From Candidatus Acidulodesulfobacterium acidiphilum (GTDB lineage Bacteria > SZUA-79 > Acidulodesulfobacterales > Acidulodesulfobacteraceae), in contig SHMQ01000035.1 of NCBI GenBank assembly GCA_008534395.1, positions 1 to 23,084 of the forward strand: DNA of 23,084 nt, read 5' to 3'. Made by a program: the position numbers and the translations under genes. The notes below the pieces were generated by a model. That model saw only the letters and a list, made by a program, of their open reading frames with translations. It was not told the DNA's origin and searched no databases. Positions within the stretch are counted from its first letter, which is position 1; every line of letters begins with the position of its first letter. Below are positions 15,736 to 23,084 of this stretch, piece after piece.

Positions 15736-17631
15736 TTAAAAACTTGTATATATAAAACTCGGAATATTGTTTTTCTTGCTCTTTTTATGATGTTTGGACG
15801 GTTTCCACAGCCCTTTCTGCTCCAAATATTTTTCCACTATTTTTTTTGCTATAACTGCCGCGTTTGCTCCGAGAAATTTAGCATGCATATCTAAAACCAC
15901 GACGGCGATTTTAGGATTTTTAAGCGGAGCAAATCCGACGAACCATGCATTGTCCCTGTATTTTCTCGGCACGCTTTTAATGTCGTAAATAGAATAAGTT
16001 TTCGATATGACCTGCGCCGTACCGGTTTTGCCGCAAAATTTTATGCCCCTTATTCTGGCGTTTACGGCCGTTCCATAACTTTTGCTTACAACTTCGCAGA
16101 GACCTTTTTTAACCGCATCGAGATATTTCTTTTTTATATCTATATTCCTTATAAATTTCGGCTTCATTGTCCTTAATACTTTTCCTTTCTGAGAAACTAT
16201 TTTTTCAAGTATATACGGTCTGTAAAGTTTTCCTCCGTTAGCTATGGCGCTGTAAGCCATAACAAGCTGTATCGGAGTTACAAGGTCGTAACTCTGCCCT
16301 ATGATTGCCGACAGGGTAGAACCCTTATACCAGTGCCTGCGGTATCTTTCGTAAACTAAACGTTTGGTGGGAATAAAACCCGGATTTTCCCCCGGCAGAT
16401 CTATTCCGGTTTTCTTTCCCAAACCGAGTTTAAAAGCGTATTTCGCAAGCTGGTCGATGCCTATCCTGACGCCTATGGAATAATAATAAGTATCCACGGA
16501 TTCGGCTATTGCCTTATACAGATTTATTTTTGAATTCTGATAAGGATTCCAGTTGTAAAATACCGCATCTCCCAATTTAAAAGTCGGTCCGGCATAAATT
16601 TTTTCTTTAGGCGTAATTATATGAAGGGAAAGAGCGGCAAGAGAAGCCACGGCTTTAAAAGTCGAACCGGGCGCGATTGCGTTCTGGATGGCCTTGTTTT
16701 GAAGCGGATGTTCGTCGTTGCCGATAATTGAGCTCCAGTGTTTTTCGCTAATGCCTTCCGAAAAATAAAAAGGGTTAAAGGAAGGGGTGGAAACCATAGC
16801 GAGAATTTTTCCGTTTTCGGGATTTACGGCTATAACCGCTCCTTCTCTTTTTTTCATAAGTTTATAAGCTAATTTTTGTAAAGTAAAATCAAGGGTAGTA
16901 TATAAATTAGCGCCCATTTCCGGTTTTTTTACTATAACCTTTCCTATAGGTTCGCCTTTCGAGTTTACGACGATTCTTTTTTCCCCGTCCTTTCCGTGCA
17001 GATATTTCTGGTAATAGTATTCAAGCCCTGTTTCGCCGATAATGTCGGAAGAATTAAGATATGAATATTTAGCTTCTTTTAGCTGGACGGACGACACCGG
17101 ACCTACATATCCGAAAATCTGGGCTCCCATTTTTACGTAAGGATAATGCCTTATGGGAATCTTAGCCACGAAAAAACCTTTTAGGAAGAGTTTGTTTACC
17201 TCGAATCTGGAGAGTTGTTTGACGGAAATATTCCGCATAATGATAATCGGTTCGTAAGGCGGAAGAAATTCTTCTTTTTTTACTTTTTTCAAAATATGCC
17301 GGTAGTTTCTATGCATCAGTACTGCAAGAAATTTTAATTCCGACCTTACATTTTTTACCCTCGACAGCGTAACGGCTATATTAAAAGAAGATTCGTCGTC
17401 GACGAATATTTTTCCGTCCGAAGACAATATATCCCCTCTTGGAGCCGCCAGATATATAACTCTCGTAGCATTATCGCGTGCCAGGTCATAATAGTATCCG
17501 CCCATTATAACTTGAAGAAAAAAAAGCTTGACTAATAAAATAAATAACAGTGCGGTTACGATAACTGCAATAATATTAATTCTGTTTTTTTGTTCTTTAA
17601 ATACTCCGTTTTCGCTATATAAAGAAGACAT
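15736..17631 (-). CDS. mrdA: Penicillin-binding protein 2
   Basis: A class B transpeptidase of the elongasome that cross-links new peptidoglycan. At 631 residues it has normal PBP2 length: an N-terminal membrane anchor (about 20-42), the pedestal domain with APRGDIL (63-69), then the transpeptidase domain with active-site Ser323 in STFK, SVD (378-380; PBP2 usually has SxD), and KTGT (535-538). A Lys-rich C-terminal tail (KHHKKSKKNN) is unremarkable. It is followed by rodA. Confidence 0.96.
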   Translation of the reverse strand: MSSLYSENGVFKEQKNRINIIAVIVTALLFILLVKLFFLQVIMGGYYYDLARDNATRVIYLAAPRGDILSSDGKIFVDDESSFNIAVTLSRVKNVRSELKFLAVLMHRNYRHILKKVKKEEFLPPYEPIIIMRNISVKQLSRFEVNKLFLKGFFVAKIPIRHYPYVKMGAQIFGYVGPVSSVQLKEAKYSYLNSSDIIGETGLEYYYQKYLHGKDGEKRIVVNSKGEPIGKVIVKKPEMGANLYTTLDFTLQKLAYKLMKKREGAVIAVNPENGKILAMVSTPSFNPFYFSEGISEKHWSSIIGNDEHPLQNKAIQNAIAPGSTFKAVASLAALSLHIITPKEKIYAGPTFKLGDAVFYNWNPYQNSKINLYKAIAESVDTYYYSIGVRIGIDQLAKYAFKLGLGKKTGIDLPGENPGFIPTKRLVYERYRRHWYKGSTLSAIIGQSYDLVTPIQLVMAYSAIANGGKLYRPYILEKIVSQKGKVLRTMKPKFIRNIDIKKKYLDAVKKGLCEVVSKSYGTAVNARIRGIKFCGKTGTAQVISKTYSIYDIKSVPRKYRDNAWFVGFAPLKNPKIAVVVLDMHAKFLGANAAVIAKKIVEKYLEQKGLWKPSKHHKKSKKNNIPSFIYTSF

Positions 17632-17646
17632 ATGGCATATTATTTA

Positions 17647-18681
17647 TCAATAAGGATGAAACGACGATAATGCATTCTTATTTATTTTAACGTTAGATTT
17701 AGATTCTAAATAATCTACGTAATAGTCTAAAAATTTCTGTTCCTTCTGAAAAGCGTACATTTCGCTTTCTTTATTGTTAGCTTTAGAAAGTTTGCCCGAA
17801 ACATATCTCGGAAAAAATACTCTCTGTATTTTAATGACGGCATACCCCGTTTTAACGGGAAATACTTCGTCGATGACGTCTTTACGCCCTGAAGAAAATA
17901 TAGATTTCAGCATATCGGCATTAAAGCGGTATTTTTTGAAATAAAAAGATTTTATTATTCCGGCTTCGGTAAAAAGAGGAACTGCAACGGTGCCGCCGCC
18001 GTATTTTTTTGCAATGCCGGAAAAATCTTTATTGAATAAAATTTCGCTCTTGAGAAACTTGTCCGCTTTGTTTTTTGTTTTAAATACGGCTATTTTAAAT
18101 GAAACAGACTTGTTTCTTATTTTATAATCGTTTATAAACTGGGTATCGACTACGCTGAAAGATTCTTCTACGACTCTTTTTATATATTCCCTAGTAATTT
18201 CGTTTTTGAAATTTTTTTCAAAAGCCGCCGGGGTCATATGGTTATCGAGCATATCGGCCTTAAACAGTTTATCGCTAAACTTCCCGTTTTTTTGAAACGC
18301 CGGAGCAGAAGCTATGTTCCTGGCTATGAAACCGTTTGAAACTTCGATGCCGAATACGGGAGCTTTTAATTCTAAAACTTTGTCCGCAATGAGAGACGAA
18401 AGGGCTGAGCCGGTAAGATTGAGCATGCTCAATTCCTTTCGCGTTAATTTATTTCCGTACAGCTTTTCGTATTCGTTTTCTAATTTTCCGTAATATCGGT
18501 TTAAGTCGTTTAAAGAAATGCCTTTCCCCGCAACTACGGCAACGTCGCTCGGCGATGCTCCGCCGCCCGCGCCCATTATATAAGGAAGAAAGCTAAAACC
18601 CACTATAAATAAAAGCCCGACGAGAATGGTTATAATTTTTCCCGCCGTGTGCGCATAAAATCTTCTTAAAAAATCAAGCAT
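17647..18681 (-). CDS. PpiD/SurA_N-like membrane-anchored periplasmic chaperone
   Basis: The 344-residue protein starts MLDFLRRFYAHTAGK, the typical PpiD opening, with one membrane anchor at about 14-37 and the rest in the periplasm. A SurA_N-like helical region follows, then a weak parvulin-like region (DFSGIAKKYGGGTVAVPLF ... VFPVKTGYAVIKI), which may be catalytically inactive. The frame stays open a further 32 codons to an ATG at 18777, but that part is translated through Family I repeats and is not protein-like, so I chose the ATG at 18679-18681 with GGGA upstream. Sitting between mreD and mrdA, it may help fold elongasome or outer-membrane proteins; that role is inferred. Confidence 0.75.
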   Translation of the reverse strand: MLDFLRRFYAHTAGKIITILVGLLFIVGFSFLPYIMGAGGGASPSDVAVVAGKGISLNDLNRYYGKLENEYEKLYGNKLTRKELSMLNLTGSALSSLIADKVLELKAPVFGIEVSNGFIARNIASAPAFQKNGKFSDKLFKADMLDNHMTPAAFEKNFKNEITREYIKRVVEESFSVVDTQFINDYKIRNKSVSFKIAVFKTKNKADKFLKSEILFNKDFSGIAKKYGGGTVAVPLFTEAGIIKSFYFKKYRFNADMLKSIFSSGRKDVIDEVFPVKTGYAVIKIQRVFFPRYVSGKLSKANNKESEMYAFQKEQKFLDYYVDYLESKSNVKINKNALSSFHPY

Positions 18682-18700
18682 AATTAAATCCCAATTTTTA

Positions 18701-18729
18701 GCAGTTACGAAATTTAATTCCGTCCCTGC
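18701..18729. repeat. Family I hairpin repeat, copy R7 (degenerate)
   Basis: Short arms GCAG / CTGC surround a core that differs from the consensus at two positions (CGAAATTTAATTCCG). It is the first of three copies in the mreD / PpiD-like gap; its centre is 45 nt from R8. Confidence 0.6.
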
Positions 18730-18733
18730 GGTT

Positions 18734-18762
18734 ATTTTAATAAATGCAGTATCGGAATTCAA
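18734..18762 (-). promoter_or_regulatory. Putative promoter for the PpiD-like-mrdA-rodA genes, -35 inside repeat R8
   Basis: On the minus strand TTGAAT (18757-18762) lies within the core of repeat R8, 17 nt from TAAAAT (18734-18739). It is correctly placed ahead of the PpiD-like start at 18681. It is a plausible sigma-70-type site but based on pattern only. Confidence 0.4.
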
Positions 18763-18774
18763 TTCCGGTACTGC
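18746..18774. repeat. Family I hairpin repeat, copy R8
   Basis: The best palindrome of the family: 14-nt arms around a single central base, with one G-T type mismatch. Outer arms are GCAGTA / TACTGC and the core is CGGAATTCAATTCCG. Confidence 0.85.
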
Positions 18775-18789
18775 CACAAATTGAATTAA

Positions 18790-18812
18790 GTATCGGAATT
18801 CAATTCCGGTAC
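18790..18812. repeat. Family I hairpin repeat, copy R9
   Basis: Eleven-nucleotide arms GTATCGGAATT / AATTCCGGTAC with one mismatch, around a central C. The centre is 41 nt from R8 and the copy has the same orientation. Confidence 0.85.
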
Positions 18813-18826
18813 CGTCAAAAATTTGA

Positions 18827-19378
18827 TTATATTTGTATTAGTTTTCTTTTATTTAAAAAATTCCCTAAGCCTGCTTTTTTAAAGGCGTAAAATACCGCAG
18901 GAGAAACTAAGGCGGTAGTAATAGACACCGGCAAAACATAAGAGAAAAGAAAATTCCAGTATGTAAAATCTATTTTAAGTCCGTAAAAAACCGTTAAAAA
19001 CAGAATTAAATAAAATATATACGATACGGCAAAAGTTATTAAAATTTCCGTTACCGTATTTTCAAACGGCATTCTTCGCCATATAACGTAAGAAGCCGCA
19101 TACGACAAAGTTCCGGAAAAACCGAAAACAGCAGGATTTAACGGCGTCATAGAACCGTAAATATAAAATATTATATATGCAACGATCCAGCCTGAATAAA
19201 CGTCTAAATAAGCAGATATAAAAACCAATCCGGCTATAGCAAAATTTGGAAATACGTAAAAAGAACCTGAATTAAAATTAAAATTATTGCTAATAATAAG
19301 CGGCAGTATTATTAAAAGCAAAAAAAGGCATGCTGTATAAAAATAATTATAAATGCTGTTATTTTTCGACGAGAACAT
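18827..19378 (-). CDS. mreD: Rod shape-determining protein MreD
   Basis: A 183-residue integral membrane protein with about five hydrophobic segments (for example FLLLIILPLIIS, IVAYIIFYIYG and YIFYLILFLTVFYG). MreD is poorly conserved in sequence, so the call rests on size, topology and position after mreC. It starts inside the last codons of mreC (20-nt overlap), which suggests translational coupling. The gap to the next gene holds three Family I repeats. Confidence 0.82.
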   Translation of the reverse strand: MFSSKNNSIYNYFYTACLFLLLIILPLIISNNFNFNSGSFYVFPNFAIAGLVFISAYLDVYSGWIVAYIIFYIYGSMTPLNPAVFGFSGTLSYAASYVIWRRMPFENTVTEILITFAVSYIFYLILFLTVFYGLKIDFTYWNFLFSYVLPVSITTALVSPAVFYAFKKAGLGNFLNKRKLIQI

Positions 19379-20183
19379 ATTTTTCGTTAAATAAATTTTT
19401 ATAAGGCGCTACGGTTACGCGTTGAAATATATCGTAACTTTTTTTTATTACGGAAACTACTTTACCGACGTATATTCCCGACGTAAATACGCCGCCTAAT
19501 CCCGACGTTAAAATTTTATCGCCTTTATTTATCTTTTTTGAATTAAATACAAATCTCATCTGAAGATAGCCGTTGCCAGCGCCGTTCGCTATGCCCATAG
19601 TTCCGGTATTTGCGTCTATAACGGAAAAAACGCACTTGGGATTAGTAATCGGAATAACTTTAGACCTGCCGCGTCCCGCGTAAACTACGCGCCCTACGAC
19701 TCCGTCGTAAGAAATAACGCCGTCTCCGTCTGATACTCCGTTTTTAGTTCCTTTATTAATATACAAACCGTAAAACCAGTCTTCTATGCCGTGAAGTATG
19801 ACCTCTGCGGCAACCGATTTCCTGCTTATAGAATTTTTCAAAAAAAGGAGCGATTTAAGTTCCCTGTTTTCTATTGCGTAATATCTGTAGCGGTTATATT
19901 TAAATTCTACTTTTTTTAATTCTTCTTTAAGCTTTAAATTCTTTCTTTTAACCGAAATAAGATCTATATAATTATTATATATCTTTTCGGAAGCCGCTAT
20001 AGGATAATCGACCGTTTCATAAATTAAATATACTTTATTTCCTATAAAATCGGAAAAAGCCCCTCCGAATCCTATTCCTTTAACCGAAAATAAATAAACC
20101 GCGGAAGATATTAATATAACAGCCAAAAGAACAACGGCATCTTTATGTTTTTTTAATTTTAATTTTTTTGCAAACTTTCCCAC
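19359..20183 (-). CDS. mreC: Rod shape-determining protein MreC
   Basis: A 274-residue bitopic protein that links cytosolic MreB to the periplasmic peptidoglycan enzymes. It has one membrane segment (about 16-33), a coiled coil (about 70-110, RKNLKLKEELKKVEFKYNRY) and a beta-rich periplasmic domain with NKGTKNGVSDGDGVISYDGVVGRV and DKILTSGLGGVFTSGIYVG, which are MreC hallmarks. The start codon is GTG, five nucleotides after the mreB stop. Confidence 0.93.
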   Translation of the reverse strand: MGKFAKKLKLKKHKDAVVLLAVILISSAVYLFSVKGIGFGGAFSDFIGNKVYLIYETVDYPIAASEKIYNNYIDLISVKRKNLKLKEELKKVEFKYNRYRYYAIENRELKSLLFLKNSISRKSVAAEVILHGIEDWFYGLYINKGTKNGVSDGDGVISYDGVVGRVVYAGRGRSKVIPITNPKCVFSVIDANTGTMGIANGAGNGYLQMRFVFNSKKINKGDKILTSGLGGVFTSGIYVGKVVSVIKKSYDIFQRVTVAPYKNLFNEKYVLVEK

Positions 20184-20188
20184 GACGG

Positions 20189-21294
<1,106 letters not shown>

Positions 21295-21321
21295 GTTTTA
21301 AATTAGGGGGGATGATTAAAA

Positions 21322-21350
21322 ACGGGGAAGGAATTCAATTCTGCCCTCTG
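21322..21350. repeat. Family I hairpin repeat, copy R10
   Basis: Core GGAATTCAATTC with weak outer arms (GGGG / CCCT). It sits immediately left of the Family II element, inside what looks like that element's outer arm. Confidence 0.65.
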
Positions 21351-21360
21351 CATGGATAGC

Positions 21361-21450
21361 AGAAAAAGGTGTCAGATTAATTTTACGCAACACATTGATA
21401 GTTAATTGCTGTTTTCCATATGCGTAAAATAAAATCTGACACCTTTTTCT
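21361..21450. repeat. Family II palindromic element, copy B
   Basis: Arms at 21361-21389 and 21421-21450 are inverted repeats with one indel and about two mismatches, around a 31-nt loop. The outer arms are AGAAAAAGGTGTCAGATT and its complement, and the inner arms end in TTTTACGCA / TGCGTAAAA. Architecture (29/31/30) matches copy A (30/32/31), with shared AAAAGG..CAGATT and T/A-rich parts. Confidence 0.85.
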
Positions 21451-21470
21451 TTCCCCGTCGCAAACGAAGC

Positions 21471-21499
21471 TTGCATTATATTTTGACGTTATATAAAAT
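21471..21499 (+). promoter_or_regulatory. Putative promoter of the aldolase-family gene
   Basis: TTGCAT (21471-21476) and TAAAAT (21494-21499) are 17 nt apart. Transcription would begin near 21506, only about six bases before the ATG at 21512. Confidence 0.45.
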
Positions 21500-21511
21500 A
21501 TAACGATACCT

Positions 21512-22144
21512 ATGGAAAAAAAATATTCTAAGCTTTTTGCCGAATTAAGAAACGTATGCAATATAGCGTTCGACAAAAATTTAGTGGATACCCACAGCGG
21601 CAACATAAGCGTTGAAACCGAAGACGGGATACTTATTACTAAAACCGGCAGAAGCCTTATAAATCTTAAACCTGACGATTTTACCGTATCGGCAAATTGC
21701 GCATCGTCGGAATTAGAAGTCCACAGATTTATATTAAAAAGTTTTCCTGCGTCGTCGGTCTTTCACTGTCATCCGCTTAATGCCATAGCCCTTTCTTTAC
21801 GTACCGATAAAACGGGAGCTGACGGCATATCGGGCGCAATTGCGGACGCCTCCTTGAAAAAACTTTTTTCTATTTACCCCGATATAAAAATAATTAAACC
21901 GTTAGATTTTGAATCCGCTTATTTCTTTCCCGAAATATACGTTTTTCCTTTAAAATTCATAGACGACGTAAAAAGCGGAACATTCTCTGCTTTTAATATT
22001 AAAGCAAGCGATATATTTAAAGAAAACGGCGTATTTATGATAAAATCCCACGGTTCTTTTTCATGGGGACGGACTCCGACGGTTGCGCTCAGATGGGCAA
22101 TGACGCTTGAAGCGTCGTCGGAAATTATTTTAAAATTAAGCTGA
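21512..22144 (+). CDS. Class II aldolase/adducin family protein
   Basis: A 210-residue zinc enzyme of the FucA/AraD/MtnB fold, which acts on sugar phosphates by aldol cleavage, epimerisation or dehydration. The key parts are present: SGNIS (29-33), TKTGRSL phosphate-binding loop (43-49), catalytic Glu candidate E67 in SSELEVHR, zinc ligands H85 and H87 in HCHP, and H180 in KSHGSFSWG. The substrate cannot be assigned from these. It is the only plus-strand gene in the window. No Shine-Dalgarno precedes the ATG, and the putative promoter ends a few bases upstream, so the mRNA may be almost leaderless. It converges on the ABC ATPase gene with a 14-nt gap. Confidence 0.87.
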   Translation: MEKKYSKLFAELRNVCNIAFDKNLVDTHSGNISVETEDGILITKTGRSLINLKPDDFTVSANCASSELEVHRFILKSFPASSVFHCHPLNAIALSLRTDKTGADGISGAIADASLKKLFSIYPDIKIIKPLDFESAYFFPEIYVFPLKFIDDVKSGTFSAFNIKASDIFKENGVFMIKSHGSFSWGRTPTVALRWAMTLEASSEIILKLS

Positions 22145-22158
22145 AATAAAGCCTTGAA

Positions 22159-22980
22159 TTACCGGTTTAAAGCCCTGCCAAACTGTCTCATTCTATCTAA
22201 AGCCGAACCTGTTTCATCTCTTATTTCCCTCCCGACGAGAGATAAAAAAACGTCGGAAAGGGTAGGAATTTCACCATGTTTAGACTCCGCCAATTTTTTT
22301 AAGGCTTGAGGACTGTCTATCGCTACTATTTTTCCATGGTCTATAATCGCTATTTTATCGCAATTTTCAGCTTCTTCTATGTAATGCGTAGTTAAAAATA
22401 CCGTCGTTTTTTCTTTTATTCTTAATTTATCGATAAAATCCCACATATTTATTCTTGTCTGAATATCCAGTCCGACCGTGGGTTCGTCGAGAAAAAGAAC
22501 CGAAGGAGAATGAAGAAGTCCGCGTCCGACTTCGAGCCTTCTTTTCATTCCTCCCGAAAGCCGTTTTACGGGTTTATCCCTGTATTCATATAAATCAATA
22601 AAATTTAATATATAGTCTATCCTTTCTTTAGCCGCTTTTTTTTCCATTCCGTATAATTTTGCATGGAAACTCAGATTTTCATATGCGCTGAGGTCGTTAT
22701 CAAGCGTAGGGTCCTGAAACACCAATCCGATGGATTTCCTTACGTTTTTTTTATCCTTAGCCGTATCGTAACCGTTTATATATGCATTTCCGCTCGTAGG
22801 CAGTATAAGCGTGCATAAAATCTTTATAGTCGTAGTCTTGCCCGCTCCGTTAGGCCCCAGAAAAGCAAAAAAATCTCCCTTGTTTACCGTAAACGATATA
22901 TCGTTTACGGCGGTAACGTCTTTATATTTTTTTACTAAGTTTTCTACCTTAACGGCGGCAGTTTCTCCGTTTTCCCGCAC
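22159..22980 (-). CDS. ABC transporter ATP-binding protein, DrrA/CcmA-like
   Basis: A 273-residue ATPase subunit that would power a separate membrane permease, not in view. Motifs in order: Walker A GPNGAGKTT, Q-loop VFQDPTLD, signature LSGGMKRR, Walker B VLFLDEP, D-loop VGLD and the H-loop LTTHYIEEAE. The EENL-like AYENLSFHAKLYGM and the extended C-terminal region after the H-loop are typical of drug or polysaccharide exporters of the DrrA type. The start is GTG (22978-22980), with GGGA just upstream. Any partner permease would be expected downstream, but that side holds the convergent aldolase gene, so the permease must be elsewhere or the ATPase acts as an orphan. Confidence 0.9.
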   Translation of the reverse strand: MRENGETAAVKVENLVKKYKDVTAVNDISFTVNKGDFFAFLGPNGAGKTTTIKILCTLILPTSGNAYINGYDTAKDKKNVRKSIGLVFQDPTLDNDLSAYENLSFHAKLYGMEKKAAKERIDYILNFIDLYEYRDKPVKRLSGGMKRRLEVGRGLLHSPSVLFLDEPTVGLDIQTRINMWDFIDKLRIKEKTTVFLTTHYIEEAENCDKIAIIDHGKIVAIDSPQALKKLAESKHGEIPTLSDVFLSLVGREIRDETGSALDRMRQFGRALNR

Positions 22981-23030
22981 TTTTCATCCCTTTTTATAAA
23001 TGTGCCGTTTATTGCGCAATATTTTGTAAT

Positions 23031-23060
23031 ATTATATAATACTATGGGGATAGAATTCAA
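23031..23060 (-). promoter_or_regulatory. Putative promoter of the ABC ATPase gene, -35 in repeat-like sequence
   Basis: On the minus strand TTGAAT (23055-23060) is 18 nt from a perfect TATAAT (23031-23036). The -35 lies in a degenerate Family I core. Confidence 0.5.
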
Positions 23061-23075
23061 TGTTGCGATAGGACC
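23046..23075. repeat. Family I repeat, copy R11 (degenerate)
   Basis: Only half of the core is clear (GAATTCAAT), flanked by GGGGATA and GATAGGACCC. Outer pairing is poor. Listed because of the shared core and intergenic position. Confidence 0.4.
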
Positions 23076-23084
23076 CAAAATTGC

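Noticed and set aside
18701-18812. Three evenly spaced repeats as a small CRISPR array
   Set aside because: The repeats are themselves diverged palindromes, the intervals are too short for spacers, the family is scattered across the window, and no cas gene is seen.
21316-21606. Minus-strand 96-codon frame across the mreB upstream region
   Set aside because: It is translated from the Family I and II repeats and the antisense of the aldolase gene; no protein-like pattern.
22146-22180. TTGAATTACCGG between the aldolase gene and the ABC gene, like half of R1
   Set aside because: Only a half-match without complementary arms, and mostly within the ABC gene's 3' end.
23044-23084. Start of a new plus-strand gene (ATG at 23044)
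   Set aside because: Only 13 codons are visible, part of them from a repeat-like sequence, with no ribosome binding site; not enough to support a gene.

Overview
The window is a gene-dense stretch of an AT-rich Gram-negative bacterial chromosome. An outer membrane is implied by BamD and a LolB-like lipoprotein, and a rod-shaped cell by mreBCD, mrdA and rodA. The orders surE-pcm-rpoS and recA-recX-alaS, and an ihfA-merR pair, suggest a proteobacterial or deltaproteobacteria-like lineage. I cannot place it more precisely from sequence alone. Everything from the left edge to about 21.2 kb is on the minus strand, so it is transcribed from high to low coordinates.

Layout in transcription order: (1) 21.2-14.1 kb, cell-shape and envelope block: mreB, mreC, mreD, a PpiD-like periplasmic chaperone, mrdA (PBP2), rodA, pgpA. 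(2) 14.0-9.7 kb, genome maintenance and motility: cinA (N-terminal domain degenerate), recA, a PilT/PilU-type pilus ATPase, recX, alaS. (3) 7.0-5.4 kb, two lipoproteins: LolB-like and BamD. (4) 5.3-0.9 kb, translation and stress block: infC (non-canonical AUA/AUU start behind a near-consensus promoter), rpmI, rplT, ihfA, a MerR regulator, surE, pcm, rpoS. pheST and nlpD, which flank parts of this order in E. coli, are absent. (5) 916-1, the start of an ArnT/PMT-type glycosyltransferase running off the left edge. To the right lie a divergent class II aldolase-family gene (21.5-22.1 kb, plus) and, convergent with it, an ABC transporter ATPase (22.2-23.0 kb, minus).

The most interesting content is not a gene but two families of short palindromic repeats. 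Family I is a hairpin of about 30 nt built on a core close to GGAATT(G/C)AATTCC. I count ten convincing copies and one degenerate copy. They occupy most non-ribosomal intergenic gaps of about 40 nt or more. Their outer arms differ between copies but usually stay complementary, and clustered copies lie 41-45 nt centre to centre. One copy supplies the last codons of recX, one cluster creates a false N-terminal extension on the PpiD-like gene, and two copies appear to supply the -35 hexamer of a promoter. Family II is a stem-loop of about 90 nt with arms of about 30 nt. One copy lies between mreB and the aldolase gene and seems to have been invaded by a Family I copy. The other sits in frame inside the glycosyltransferase gene and adds about 31 hydrophilic residues to a membrane-protein loop. 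No transposase is visible in the window, so any mobilising enzyme would act from elsewhere.
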